From Ceratopteris richardii (Eukaryota; Streptophyta; Polypodiopsida; Polypodiales; Pteridaceae): 64,000 nucleotides of DNA. The notes below the pieces were generated by a model. It was not told the origin of the DNA. It saw nothing but the letters and a program-made list of their open reading frames with translations, and searched no databases. The translations under genes were made by a program, and so were the position numbers. Of this stretch, positions 20,664 through 31,640 are shown one piece after another. The stretch lies in contig CM035417.1 in the NCBI GenBank assembly GCA_020310875.1, positions 86,477,440 to 86,541,439 of the forward strand. The letters are read 5' to 3'. Positions within the stretch are counted from its first letter, which is position 1. Every line of letters begins with the position of its first letter.

Positions 20664-21925
20664 TGTGTCCTAAACTCAAGGAAAAATGCCTTACACACAC
20701 ATGTTTTGCTCAATTTCCTTGTACTTTATCACTCCCCTTTGCTCTAAGTCCACAATTGTCCTCGAATCTATTCTCCTTTGGGAGCCTAGTAGGATCATCA
20801 AAATATTTGGCCTCTATAGTCCAAGGAACAGATGTGAAAGCATGCTTGTGTTTTGTTGAAGATCACTTTGAATTGGCATATTTGCGCTCTGCTAAGCCCA
20901 TAATCATACTCAAATGTAATCGTAGAGGAGAATAGAGGGAAGACCCAAATGCCTATGCAACCCGATACACACTCCCAAGGTTGGCTCTTGGAAGCACTCT
21001 CCTCCTCTTGCTCACACTTTCTATTTACTTACTCTATCACACTCACTCATCCATCATACACATGCCCACATCCACTTCCCGTTGATTGTTTACACTCCCC
21101 ATTCAATCACAAGAAATGCACCAACAGTCAACAAGTTTAGCTGCTCACAAATCACACACACCCACTTGAAGTCACTCATATACCACCAGACGCGCAATTT
21201 CTTCATACACATCAACTCTCATGTACCTTCCCTCCCGCTCTCTCACTTACACACACCCTTTCTCATACACACTTTTGCACACACATTCACATACCCCACA
21301 CTCAATTTCTCATACACACTTTCACAGGCTCATGCGTTTTTCTCTTCCCCTCTCTTAACCTTGCACATACTCTTACACACACCGACTTGCTCTCTTTCTC
21401 TCACCCCCTCTTTCTTTTTTCTTAGTATCTCTTTTTCTCCTTCCCTGCTATACCCACCCGATCTTCCTCTCCCACACACTCATACCACATGAATACACAA
21501 ATAAAAAAATAGGGAGGATGTGCATACATCTATGGACGTGTATCTCTACATGTGAACTCACAAGAGGATTGCATACATGCATGGAATGTTCACGAATGGG
21601 AGTCTATTGTTTTTAATGAACGATAACACCATAATACATCCTTGCCTAAGTGTTAGCTACCTTGCCATTTGTACATGGAACAAAGCCTTCTATGGACTCT
21701 CTCTTGTAGTTGTGTTGCTCCAATACCCAAGCAACCTTATGAAAAGAGGCATCACTCAAATCACCAAGAAGAAAAGATTGTTGATGAATGGCACAACGTA
21801 TTCCCAAGTGAACTCTTTGAGCCTATTTCTTGGGTCTTCTCATGGTCAACTTGATACAATGCCCCTTCTTTTATACCTATGTGACCTTAATTGTATGCCA
21901 TATTTATCTTCGTCCCCTATGCCTT
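20664..21925 (-). repeat. Long gypsy 5' LTR, copy B
   Basis: The left edge (LTR 3' end on minus) is near 20664 (…GGACACA), next to the PBS-like motif. TATA at 21877-21869. The transcribed R-U5 part is therefore about 1.15 kb, including a 250-bp pyrimidine/CA-rich tract (21230-21490). Related LTR pieces occur at 6290-6808 and 44640-45155. The U3 end is undefined. Confidence 0.65.
21869..21877 (-). promoter_or_regulatory. TATA box of gypsy LTR, copy B
   Basis: GGTATAAAAGAAGG on the minus strand, identical to the copy A motif and in the right orientation for the LTR. Confidence 0.5.
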
Positions 21926-22691
21926 AGCTCTGCTCCTGGCCAATGTACACCATTTATCAGCGCATCCCCATTTTAACGGAACACTTGGGTTCTATTTTCC
22001 TTTTCTTAAATGCATATGGGGAGGGTCCAAATTAATGACCGCGTAAAACATGGATACTCCATTTCATGATTTAGTGAATCTAAGTGCAAAGTTTGATAAA
22101 ACACATTTCGAACCATTGACATGATCATCAACTAGACTTCATTCCAAAGAAAATCCCACAATTAAGTGGCCCCCTTATATATCAAGAGACTGACGTACTA
22201 TGCCACACATGAGGTAATTTTCAACAGCAATCATTTTTCTTTAATGGCAATACAATGCAATGAGCATAAAAGGTCCAACAACAGCTTTCATGAAGTCCTT
22301 AAAACCAGTCCCTTACACAATTGTAGACGTTTTTAGTCGGCCATCATGGAGGTTGTCATGGAGAGCAAAAAATTGAATCACATGTGCTCAGTTCAGAGGT
22401 AATTGACTACTCTTTTTTGTGAGTGATTTCACCTATTTCCATGGATCATCACATTGTTGGGGACTGGAAAGAGTATGCTTAACATGGCTTCATTATAAGG
22501 CTTTTACACTACACTGAGTAGCAACAAGTCAATCACCACCCTCAAAATTCGATTCTTCCCCCTCCCCCAACAATGGAGACGACCACCAATAACCAGGCCA
22601 TTTGGATGAAACCAAATTCAGATGTTTTTGTTTTTTCTCTTTTTTAATCTCCTATATCTAACTTGACAACATAAATTATTCAAGGTGCATG
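21926..22691. other. Between LTR TATA box and small gene, copy B
   Basis: Same content as 10521-11289 in copy A. No coding signal seen. Confidence 0.4.
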
Positions 22692-23295
22692 TCATACCTG
22701 GGAACAGAGCCTGGTTTCCTTTTTCACCTTTCCTTTCATAACAGAACTCCTCCCTGATGGCACTTGATAATCTGCATAATGGACAAATAACTCTATGCTA
22801 TTGAAAAATTGAACACATTTGTCTGCATACATGAGTTCTGCATATTCCTTATGAAAAACTCTGAATGTTCCTGTTAAACATTCAACATGTTTCCATTCCA
22901 CAATATTGGAAGGAAAGATATTTGCAGTACAAAAACATATGTTTTATTATACAAAAACAATTGGAATGATAGAAGAGCATTGTCAAACTTCACTTACAGT
23001 ACGAAGGGAATTGTAGATGGTTTTCTAGAACAAGATCCTTAGTGGTGTACACATGTTGTACTCGTGCAAACCAACCGCATCTCTTCAATTTGAAACTGAG
23101 AATACGTCCCTTCCAGTGGTTTCTTGTGTTGTCTCTTTTGGCATGCTTGACTTTATGGGAACCTCTGTAGCTAGGAAGCATAGTTACCCATTCATTTACT
23201 TTCACAGAAAGAGGTTTCCACAAAGAATCCTCTCTTCTGTTGTAAACCTCACATGAGGTTACACGATTGAAAGGACGACGAGAAGAAGAAGCCAT
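22692..23295 (-). CDS. Unidentified small gene (two possible exons), copy B
   Basis: Second copy of the gene at 11290-11895. The first frame (23295-22990) opens MASSSRRPFNRVTSCEVYNR and differs from copy A by a handful of substitutions, with no stop gained. The second stretch (22901-22692) is also fully open. TATA, ATG context, GTAAGT donor and CCCAG/GTATGA donor are all kept. Preservation of the open frames while the neighbouring gypsy frames acquired stops is suggestive, though the short length weakens it. The product is unidentified. Confidence 0.4.
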
Positions 23296-23355
23296 TTGAA
23301 CTTAGAAGAAGAAGAATGTTCAAAGCGAGAAACTGACGTTCACAACTTTTGGCAG

Positions 23356-23364
23356 TATTTATAG
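23356..23364 (-). promoter_or_regulatory. TATA box of the small gene, copy B
   Basis: CTATAAATA on the minus strand, 61 bases upstream of the ATG at 23295, as in copy A. Confidence 0.5.
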
Positions 23365-23641
23365 AGAAAAAGGCTTTGTACACGTGGAAACTTTTGATTT
23401 GATGTAAACCCTATCGTTGAATGATCATGAAATTTTGTGAATCCAAAAATATTTCGTATCTTCAAAAATCAATTCCTTCTTGGAAATTCGAGAATATGCT
23501 TTGTGTACTGTGCCAAAGTATCTTTTTTTGCATCAAATCAAAAAATTGTACACTGAATACGAGACTCCATCCCTTTAGCGGCGCTTTTAGAGAAAATTGT
23601 ATTAAAAAAAGAAATTCTTCATACGGTTAAAAGAGACAGCA

Positions 23642-24325
23642 ATGTCATATTCTTGTACACGTGGAAAGACTCTATTTGTCAATTTCCTTAATCTCTCATT
23701 AGCAAACAGCCCCTTTTCGGCCGTTTTTCACCCTGATGAAGCGCCAAACTGGCAGCTTCTCTTCCATGTCTTTGTGGATGCATCGGATAGTGCCATCGGT
23801 AGTATGCTCATGCAACAACAGGAGAAGTGGTTCCACCCTGTCTATTATGCTAGTCGACTATTAGTAGCTGCTGAACGGAATTATTCCGTCACTAAGTGTG
23901 AATGTCTCGGCTTGGTTTATTCAGTGAAGAAATTCCGACACTACTTGCTGGGACTCCAATTTACCTTCCATGTGGATCATGCTGCTCTGGTTTATCTTGT
24001 CCGCCAGCAATATTTAGGGGGCAGATTAGCGAGGTGGATGTTATTACTGCAAGAATTTGATTATGTGGTTGTCCATCATCCAGGGTCAGCACATGCATTG
24101 GCTGATTTCTTATCTCGGCTTGATCCCGATGAATTTCCTAATGGAATTGATGATACTACCCCTGCTATCTATGCAACTGATTTGGTCCAAGATGATGGTC
24201 AGGAGCTCCCAATAGCACCTTCGTATTATGACACTCTTCTGACTTTTCTCACTAGTGGAAGCCCGCTGACTAATACTTCTACTTCGGTTCGCTGTAAATT
24301 GGCAATGTATAGTCGACGGTTCTAG
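23642..24325 (+). pseudogene. Ty3/gypsy RNase H, copy B
   Basis: 227-codon open frame covering RNase H without the copy A nonsense codon, so HHPGSAHALADFLSRLD reads through. One conserved acidic position differs between copies (TKCECLGL here, TECECLGL in A), a probable loss of the catalytic Glu. It ends at the TAG (24323-24325) shared with copy A. Integrase continues in the same frame. Confidence 0.85.
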
Positions 24326-25489
24326 ATCACTATAGGACAGTTGTATTACATGGATCCTTCCGGTGCACTATTACAATGTATTCCACCCCACGAAGTTCCT
24401 TTGATTATTGACATGGCCCATTCTACTCCTTTCGGTGGTCATTTTTCGGTTGATCTTACTTACCGAAAAATTCTACATAGTGGATTATGGTGGCCCACTA
24501 TGTAAAGTGATATTGCTACTTATGTTCAAACGTGTGATGCTTGCCAACGATCGGGACAGCCTTTACAACGGCATCATTTTCCACTGCAGCCTATTGCTCC
24601 CCTTGAACCTTTTCAAAAGTGGGTCTTGGATTTCATTGGTCTCATTACACCTCTGGCTACAATTACTAATCATCAATATATACTTACTTGTACGGATTAT
24701 GCCACTCAGTGGGCCGAAGCTTGGGCTTTATGGTCTGCAACTACGTCCGTGGTGGTCAAATGTTTGATGAGTGATGTGTTTCCTCGGTTCGGTATTCCCT
24801 TAGAGATTGTTTCAGATCAGGGCACACATTTTGTTAATTCTTTTCTGCAAGCGCTTACACGCATCCTGCAGATTATTCATAAATTTAGTTCCCTGTATTA
24901 TCCTCGAGCCAATGGTCTTGCTGAAAGTACCAATAAAACCCTACTTAACATGCTCAAGAAATTAGTTCTGGAATGTCTGGAGCACTGGGACCAATTCCTT
25001 CCTTCAGTCCTGTGGGCATACCGTACTACTTACAAGGTGGCTATAGGGAATACGCCTTTCAAATTGGCATATGGGTTGGAGGCCATTGCACCCATGGAGT
25101 TGGTGGTACCTAGCCTCAAGGTGGCACTGGATCATAAGCTCTTGCCGGAGGAATCCTTTCCTTTTCGGTTGGATATGTTGCAGACCTTGGACGAACAACG
25201 CTGGGAAAGTTTTCTAATGCTGCAAGAAGTCCAACTGCGACAAGCCAAGACACATGATCGGTTTCTCCGCACTCCTGTTTTTACCAAAGGACAATTAGTT
25301 ATGTTCTATAATGCTAAGTCTAATTGTTTAGTGGGCAAGTTCAAACTTCGGTGGTTTAGTCCTTACCGTATGGAATCGCAGGTCGGCCCCGCTACGTTCC
25401 GGTTATCCACTTTAACTAGTACACTTCTCCCTAAGTGGATAAATGGATCGAAGCTTCATCCCTATTATCCCACGCCTTCTTCATCTTGA
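24326..25489 (+). pseudogene. Ty3/gypsy integrase, copy B
   Basis: Same frame as the RNase H. The zinc-binding part is cut by TAA at 24503-24505 (copy A has CAC there). The remaining frame from 24626 is open for 287 codons with the core motifs SDQGTHFVNSF and GLAESTNKTLLN. It starts inside the catalytic domain, so no functional integrase can be expected. Confidence 0.85.
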
Positions 25490-25770
25490 TGGTTTATTGG
25501 TATTTTCATTCTCTGCCTTGTTTATGCCATTGTTCTGGCTCGACGTCCCTTTCCAGTCCATGCGTTTCGATTGATCGACTGACCATAACATTCTCGTTTT
25601 ATTACTTAACCATGATTAGTCATCGCACTGTGTTTAAGATTCTATTAATGTGTGCATTTCCATTCGGTGTTTTTACTTAATCACGTTCTTCTCCCTCTTT
25701 CCCGCTATTGTGTTTTTGCCCCTTTTGAGTGTTCTGTGTTATCTCCTGTATTCATGCTCTCTTGCTCGCC

Positions 25771-27141
25771 ATGGAAGCTTTGGCTAATATTGCTACCTTT
25801 CGTGCTGGCCTCGCTCCAGCATTGAGGGAGTTTTTGCACACCCGCAGGCTTTTGGCATTCGTCGAACTGCCCTAGCATTTGGTTGAATGTCATCCATTTG
25901 CGCAGATCAAGTCTGCTATAGCAGATACTCCTATGACAAAAATGTGTTGGTCGCTTACTAATCCGCATGTTTTCATCACCCTAAACACCGTCGCTGAGGG
26001 ATTCCATCTCCCTTAGGAGGGTAGTGTAGACGGGCCCCTCTTACCGATGACGACTATGAAACAACTCTTCCTGCATCATTCTTCCAATGAATTTTCCATT
26101 CTCTGTCACCCTGAACTGGAGCGGTCAGCACTACAGTTTCTTGTAGCTGCACTTAACCTCCAAAAATGCATGTACGATATTTCCCGACGCTTTTATTCCA
26201 TGATCGATGCCGCTGTGCGTGAAGCAATTAATTTTGCTTCGTTTTTCTTTCGGCGTATTCATCGAGAATGTCAAGCAGTTTCTAGACAATTGGTGAAGGG
26301 CGATATCCCTCGAACCCGATTACCTCATCTGCTGACATTCCTCCTCCCGGCGATTCAAACTACGCAACCTCCTCCCATGAATACACTTCTCTTCCATGAG
26401 GAGTCAGTGCAAATGATGGAGGTCGATGACGACGACGATCTCCTGCAGTTTTTTCAGGGGAAGTGCTGCAAACTGAGCCCTTCCCATAGTCAAGTTCAAC
26501 CATCCTCAACCGTCCACTTGCAGGATACCGCCTCTTCTGCCCATATTCTCTCTGCTCCACCATCCCCTAAGAATGTCATCATTGTAGCTCGCGATGATGA
26601 GATTAGCAAACTGACTCAGATACTGATTGATAAGGACGACGCCATGAAGGCTTTTGGTAATCTACTAGAGACCACGTGCGTTGAGTTTGCTACAATCGAG
26701 TAGAAAGATCAAGAGATGGCTTAGTTAGCCTTACAAGTAGAAACGGAATTAAAGAAAGTCATAGAAGAGCTCTGTCAAAAAAGTCAATCCTTGGAAGAGG
26801 AAATAGAGAAGAATCTTCAGCTGAAGAAGGATGTTGAAGCCATCCAGAAAGAAAGGCACGATTTTTTCAAAACCATGCAGTATCACTCATAACAGCTCGA
26901 ACGAAGGGAGAAACAACTTGGTACCCAACAAGAGCGATTATCTCGCATTGATGCAGAGATTGCCGAAATGAAGTTACGAGGTGATGTTGCGCTCACTAAT
27001 GACTTTTATCTTCAAGAAGCTTTTTTGCAGAGTCAAGCCGATGTATTACTCTCTCAAGTGATCCCTTCCAACTCTGTGCAGACTGATGCACACCTAGTTG
27101 AACCACAAATTTTGAAGGAGATGTTAGAATCCCTCAAGTAA
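25771..27141 (+). pseudogene. Extra ORF downstream of gypsy integrase, copy B
   Basis: The first part (25771-26016) has a stop and small deletions relative to copy A and ends at the shared TAG (26014-26016). The main part from ATG 26047 to TAA 27139-27141 is exactly 365 codons with no net frameshift, interrupted by three single stops (26701, about 26723, about 26890); copy A has sense codons at each. It includes the hydrophobic-aromatic patch INFASFFFRRIHRECQ, an acidic run (EVDDDDD) and a heptad-like C-terminal third (QVETELKKVIEELCQ). The last codons overlap the PPT and the first 20 bases of the LTR. No homologous family is known to me. Confidence 0.6.
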
Positions 27142-27767
27142 AAAAATCTCACGCACCTTTAAATTAGCTAGATCCATGATATCCAGGGAATCATTGATGA
27201 TTCCTAAATCTTATAATTTTCCCTCCTAGTTTCGAGTCCACCGTGCGTGTCAGTGTCAAGCCACCGGAATATTATTTAGAAGAATAACTGTAATTAGAAA
27301 ATTCATGCATTGAAAGGGTATCATGCAAACATTATAATGTTTTCCTGGTTAAGAGAAACAGTGTGGGAAAAGAAATGATAGACACGTCGCCGGACTGTCT
27401 TGTCTGGGTGATCGGTTGGCGTTGATTCTGTCGCATATTATTCAACCTGTGATGTCGTGTGTGTTATTGAAGATTCAGTATTGAATGAATAAGATAGTGT
27501 GTTAATATTTCATTAAGTCGTGAATGAAGCGCGATTATAACAGTAATAACAAATGAATAGTAGATGTTCTGTGTACGTGGTTACAATGATGGTTAAGAAA
27601 GTGTTTTGCACTGTTAGCATAGTTGAATCTGTTGTAATTGTTCGGAGTTAATCAGTGAAGTTAATTGTCGGAAGTTAAACAATGATTTGGGAAAATACAT
27701 AAAGGGCCTCTGAATTATCAGACCCTTGACCATCCCAAGAACCCACGTGTAGAATTAACCTTTAACA
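27122..27767 (+). repeat. Gypsy 3' LTR, copy B
   Basis: 646 bp, TGTTAGAATCC to CCTTTAACA, preceded by the purine-rich TTTTGAAGGAG. Collinear with 15730-16374. Confidence 0.65.
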
Positions 27768-28036
27768 ACTTTAACATGTGACAACATGTCAAGCATTCAC
27801 TTGACAAACAATCCAATGTTTCATGCACGAAGTAAGCAAATAGAAGTGCATTATCATTATGTTCGAGAAAACGTTTTGAGCAAAGATGTGGATATAAAGT
27901 TCATTGGAACTAATGACCAAGTTGTAGACATGTTTAAAAAGTCCTCAGATGCTTCTAAGCTAAAGAGGTTCAAGGATGAAATCAACTTGCAGGATATGGC
28001 TGAAGGTGCAAGCTCACATGTGAGCTTGAGGGGGAG
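27768..28036 (+). pseudogene. Copia RNase H end, host of the gypsy insertion, copy B
   Basis: Frame resumes TLTCDNMSSIHLTNNPMFHA directly after the gypsy LTR, showing that the gypsy landed inside copia RNase H. It ends at the PPT before 28037. It matches copy A closely, but with SKQIEVHYHY instead of RKHIEVHYHY. Confidence 0.75.
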
Positions 28037-28120
28037 TGTTAAAAATAAAGAAGGTCATATATATTTTTGCAAAAAGGATTTTCTTAAAATAGAAGGAAAA
28101 TAAAAAAATAAAAAATGGAA
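28037..28120 (+). repeat. Truncated copia 3' LTR, copy B
   Basis: First ~85 bp of the LTR that begins at 16644 in copy A, cut at 28121 where a different piece of the block is attached. Confidence 0.65.
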
Positions 28121-28445
28121 GTGAGTGATTTCACCTATTTCCATGGATCATCACATTGTTGGGGACTGGAAAGAGTATGCAGAACATGGCTTCATCATAA
28201 GGCTTTTACACTACACTGAGTAGCAACAAGTCAATCACCACCCTCAAAATTCGATTCTTTCTCCTCCCCCATCAATGGAGACGACCACCAATAACCAGGC
28301 CATTTGGATGAAACCAAATTCAGATGTTTTTGTTTTTTCTATTTTTTAATCTCCTATATCTAACTTGACAACATAAATTATTCAAGGTGCATGTCATACC
28401 TGGGAACAGAGCCTGGTTTCCTTTTTCACCTTTCCTTTCATAACA
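28119..28445. repeat. Third partial copy of the block's internal segment
   Basis: Matches 22417-22743 (and 11018-11345) from TGAGTGATTTCACCTATT to CCTTTCATAACA. Shared variants (GGTTTCCTTTTTC, GTTTTTGTTTTTTC) put it nearer to copy B than copy A. The junction to copy B lies in the truncated copia LTR; the right side joins the ABCC fragment region. Confidence 0.85.
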
Positions 28446-28540
28446 CAAAGCTCGTGAAGAGAAAACTTCCTGTTGACAGCTCTAGGCTTGACATGAAAAC
28501 ACAAAGCTCCCCCCCCCCCCTGCACAAATCCCGTCCGCTT

Positions 28541-29321
28541 CTATAGCTTGCCGCCCTCGAAAAAGAACCTCCCCTGTGTTAAGTAAATAGAGCCTTTTCC
28601 CCAAGACTTCCGAAATTCTAAGTCCATTAAAGGCCTTGCGGAGCCTGTCTTCATTAGTGGGGTAATCCAACTAAAAAGGATTCGTGAAAGGATGTTTGCA
28701 TGTCTCTCATGAAAAGGGACTTCTTCCTTTGTCGGTAAAGCCTCAAAATCAGCATTGTTCTCCACTTCGACTTCATTTGCTGTTGGAACGTGAGAATAAC
28801 CCTCATATGGTCCTGTGTGTGGAGCATAAAATAATAAGAGAAGCCCTAAAACAACCAGCGAAATTCTATCACATAGACCTTATATTCTCTATATAGCAAA
28901 TAGGTCATCATGAACCAAGTAACACTGATAATGATCGACGTTAACATCTCATAGGGTGGAGATGAAGAATCTCCACCATCATTGACAAAGGAGATGCCTA
29001 ATCCTATTTGAACCAAGGGAAATACTGCCAAAATGTTGAGAGAAAGGCTAGAAATATTGCCATGGCAGGCTTTTGCAATTGGAACTTCTGCAAAGTTTCT
29101 CCTTGGACGAGGAGCCAAAGTCTGCATGCCATTAAGCAGCATAAAACAACATGAGAGATACTGACAACCACGATGTCTACAATGCATGGTGTATAAGCAC
29201 CAAAACCATTTTCAAGGTCTGTCACCCATCTTCCTCCTAGTACCTGCAACCAAGCATACATTCCACACAACAAGGGCATGTTAGTGCAAGAAAAATTGGC
29301 AATGATTTTAATTAAGAACAA
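28541..29321 (-). pseudogene. ABCC (MRP)-type ABC transporter, N-terminal fragment
   Basis: The minus strand encodes the N-terminal TMD0-like part (VTDLENGFGAYTPCIVDIVV, then hydrophobic helices around ISLVVLGLLLLFYAPHTGPY) and the linker to the first core domain (HANILSRILFSWITPLMKTG), a hallmark of plant ABCC proteins. A TTGCAG acceptor-like site precedes the segment at about 29245. At least two frameshifts (near 29080 and near 28860) break the frame. The match ends at SARPLMDLEF, and the sequence beyond, with a poly-C run at 28511-28520, is unrelated. Nucleotide-binding domains are absent. It is wedged between the third block copy and a copia gag, so it is probably a stranded gene fragment. 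Confidence 0.7.
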
Positions 29322-29341
29322 CTTACACCAGATCTAGGAAG

Positions 29342-30548
29342 ATGAAGCTCAAGAATGATCTTAACAACCTCAAGAAGCCAAGTAATCTATTAGTCTATGA
29401 GTACATTATGAAAGACAAAAACATTAGGGATTCCCTTGCAGCAATAGGTACCCAAGTGGATGATGATGAAATGGTGGCCTATTGGTTGAATGGTCACAAG
29501 GAAGATGACACATCAAGGATATTCATATCTTCTTTGTATGCTAGAGAGAACATCCCTAAAATTGATCAACTTACCACACTCATGATCAATGAGAAGATGC
29601 TTGAAGGAGGAAACAAAGGTAAAGGTTCTCAATCTATGCTATATGCAAGAAACAAAGGGAAAGGTAGAGGCAAGGGAAGAGGCAAAGGAAGGACAAATCA
29701 GTCCAAAGACAGGAATGAAGATGATGCTAGCACATCCTATAGCAAAAGAAAAGGAAAGAACCAAAGAGGTAGAGTGGAGGTGGTTACCACAATCAAGGCA
29801 AGAGAGGTGAGTGCTATTCATGTGGAAAGCAAGGCCATTGGGCAAATGAATGCCCTTCAAAGGAGAATCAAGGTAAGGATGCCTCTAATGAAGGTAATGA
29901 CCAAGTGTTATCCATGAGCCATGCCTATAGGGATCATTTGAAGGATGAATATGAAAAGTGGTACATAGATAGTGGTTGTAGAAACCACATGTGATGTATC
30001 ACAGATATGTTTACTAATATGCAGGTTCCTAAGGACAAAGGCCATGTTGGGAAATATTATAATACCAAGCACATCATTAGACATATTGTAGACATCAGAT
30101 TTCAAATGGCGACAAGAGAACTACACTTAAAGATGTATTGCATGTTCCCACCATTACTAAGAATCGGATTTCAGTTGGCCAGATGGTAGAGAAGGGTTAT
30201 CAGGTCAAATTCAATTGCAAATGATGCCTCATAGAAGATCCAAAGAATGGCTTCAAGCTCATTGCCAAAGGTTAAGGCAAGGGAGGATGTTCACACTTGG
30301 AGTCGAGGCAAATTCTAGTAAGTATATGTTCATTGCACGTGGGTCATCTAAAACTGGAGCTCTTGGTCTATGACACAAAAGAATTGGCCATCTTAATGTT
30401 GAGAAGCACAAGAATATGCAAAAGGATGAAGTTGTTAGAGGACTTCCTATTAGATATGCTCAATGCCTCACCCTTATGTAGCACCACCATTGTTCCATAA
30501 CACTCTACTTTGTAAGGATTCCATTATGAGGAGAAGCCATGTGAGAGT
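29342..30548 (+). pseudogene. Copia gag, protease and pre-integrase, degenerate
   Basis: Starts inside a UBN2-type Gag (NLLVYEYIMKDKNIRDSLAA). A complete zinc knuckle CYSCGKQGHWANEC is found near 29812-29853 in another frame, the protease site WYIDSGCRNHM near 29962-29994, and pre-integrase LWHKRIGHLNVEKHKN near 30375. Frames change several times and there is no 5' LTR. The pre-integrase ends near KPCE at about 30545, where the sequence changes to unrelated DNA starting TGTTGGACATTGG. Confidence 0.8.
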
Positions 30549-31640
30549 GTTGGACATTGGTAGGTTCCTAACTTTGAGGTCAGATGAGGTCTAGATTAGA
30601 CCATAGATGGATAGTTATGAAGGTTACTTCTAAGCAATTGGATTTGGGATTGATCCTATGTGAGGATCAACCTAAATCAAGGGCTAGAAACAAAAGTAGC
30701 TTTCTTAACTTGGGGAAGGGTCTATTTGATATAGGCCATTGGATCTAGACTTGATCCTATGTGTGGATTAAGCAAGATCAAGGGCTGCAAACAAATGGTG
30801 GAGATTATTTTGGGCATGGATCAAGCTACCACGACCCTAGAACATGGGTAGGCAAACTTAGGCTTGGAGGACCTTATAAGGATGGTGCCCTTTCCATGTA
30901 AGATCATCATTTGTGGTGTTTGGAACCATTAGGGTGTCCATCTTAGTCCCCATTGTGTTGGCCTATAGCCCTTCACCTAGCTTTTATCTAGATCACCATC
31001 TAAGCTCCATATAGGGAGTGCATGGGTGGATAGAATCATCTATATATTGTTTAGTGTTTGGGTTCCATTGTATTAGAGTTATGAGTTTGAGTTGAATTGA
31101 GTTGAGTTCATCTTCTACTCATCTTGAGTCCACTTTCCATTATAACCAAATCTCTTGTGTTGTTCCCATGAGTAGCAATATCTCTCTTTCTATCAGGAGA
31201 TGCAAGTAGGTTGGAGTGTAGAAACAGGAGCTTCAATGGTGTGCTACAGAGTGAAAGTAGTGGGAAAAGATGACTTTTTGGGACCTGGGTATGAAAATAG
31301 GTTTAGGAGGGAAATAACTCTTTTTGAGTATTTTTGAAAAAACCCATTTTTTTCAGCTCAAAACATGCACGTTTTTTGAAATTGGGTCAAAAAGAGTACT
31401 TTTGATCCCAAAAAGTAATGGGGGGTTCCTTCTCTCTCTAGAGGCAACTCATTAAATAAGGGAGAAATATGTCCCCTCTCCCCCCTTCAGCCTAGTATTT
31501 TATAGGGCATAGACTGTGGCCACCACCCTCTTCTGCTTGGTCCATCACCAATCACTCCTTAATCTAAAAAGCCCATTTTTTTCCCATAATGCATAGGTAA
31601 TGAGAGGAGGTAGGAGAGGGTTACACACCCTCTTCAAAGC
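30549..31640. other. 1.1-kb non-coding insert replacing copia integrase
   Basis: Lies where copia integrase should be. It begins TGTTGGACATTGG, as LTRs often do, and contains two diverged ~100-bp units around 'GATCCTATGTG(A/T)GGATYAA' (30650-30790). No end, PBS or target duplication could be fixed. It may be a solo LTR plus deletion. Confidence 0.4.

Larger units (their letters stand above)
19316..28121. repeat. Composite block, copy B
   Basis: Partner of 8691-16728, with the same order and orientation of all parts. It retains 778 bp (19951-20728) that copy A lacks, including the PBS and N-terminal Gag. At the right edge the shared sequence ends at AATGGAAG and is joined to a third partial copy of an internal segment (28119-28445). 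Confidence 0.9.

Noticed and set aside
28511-28520. Poly-C run as a structural or regulatory motif
   Set aside because: A homopolymer in non-coding pseudogene sequence; may partly be a sequencing artefact.
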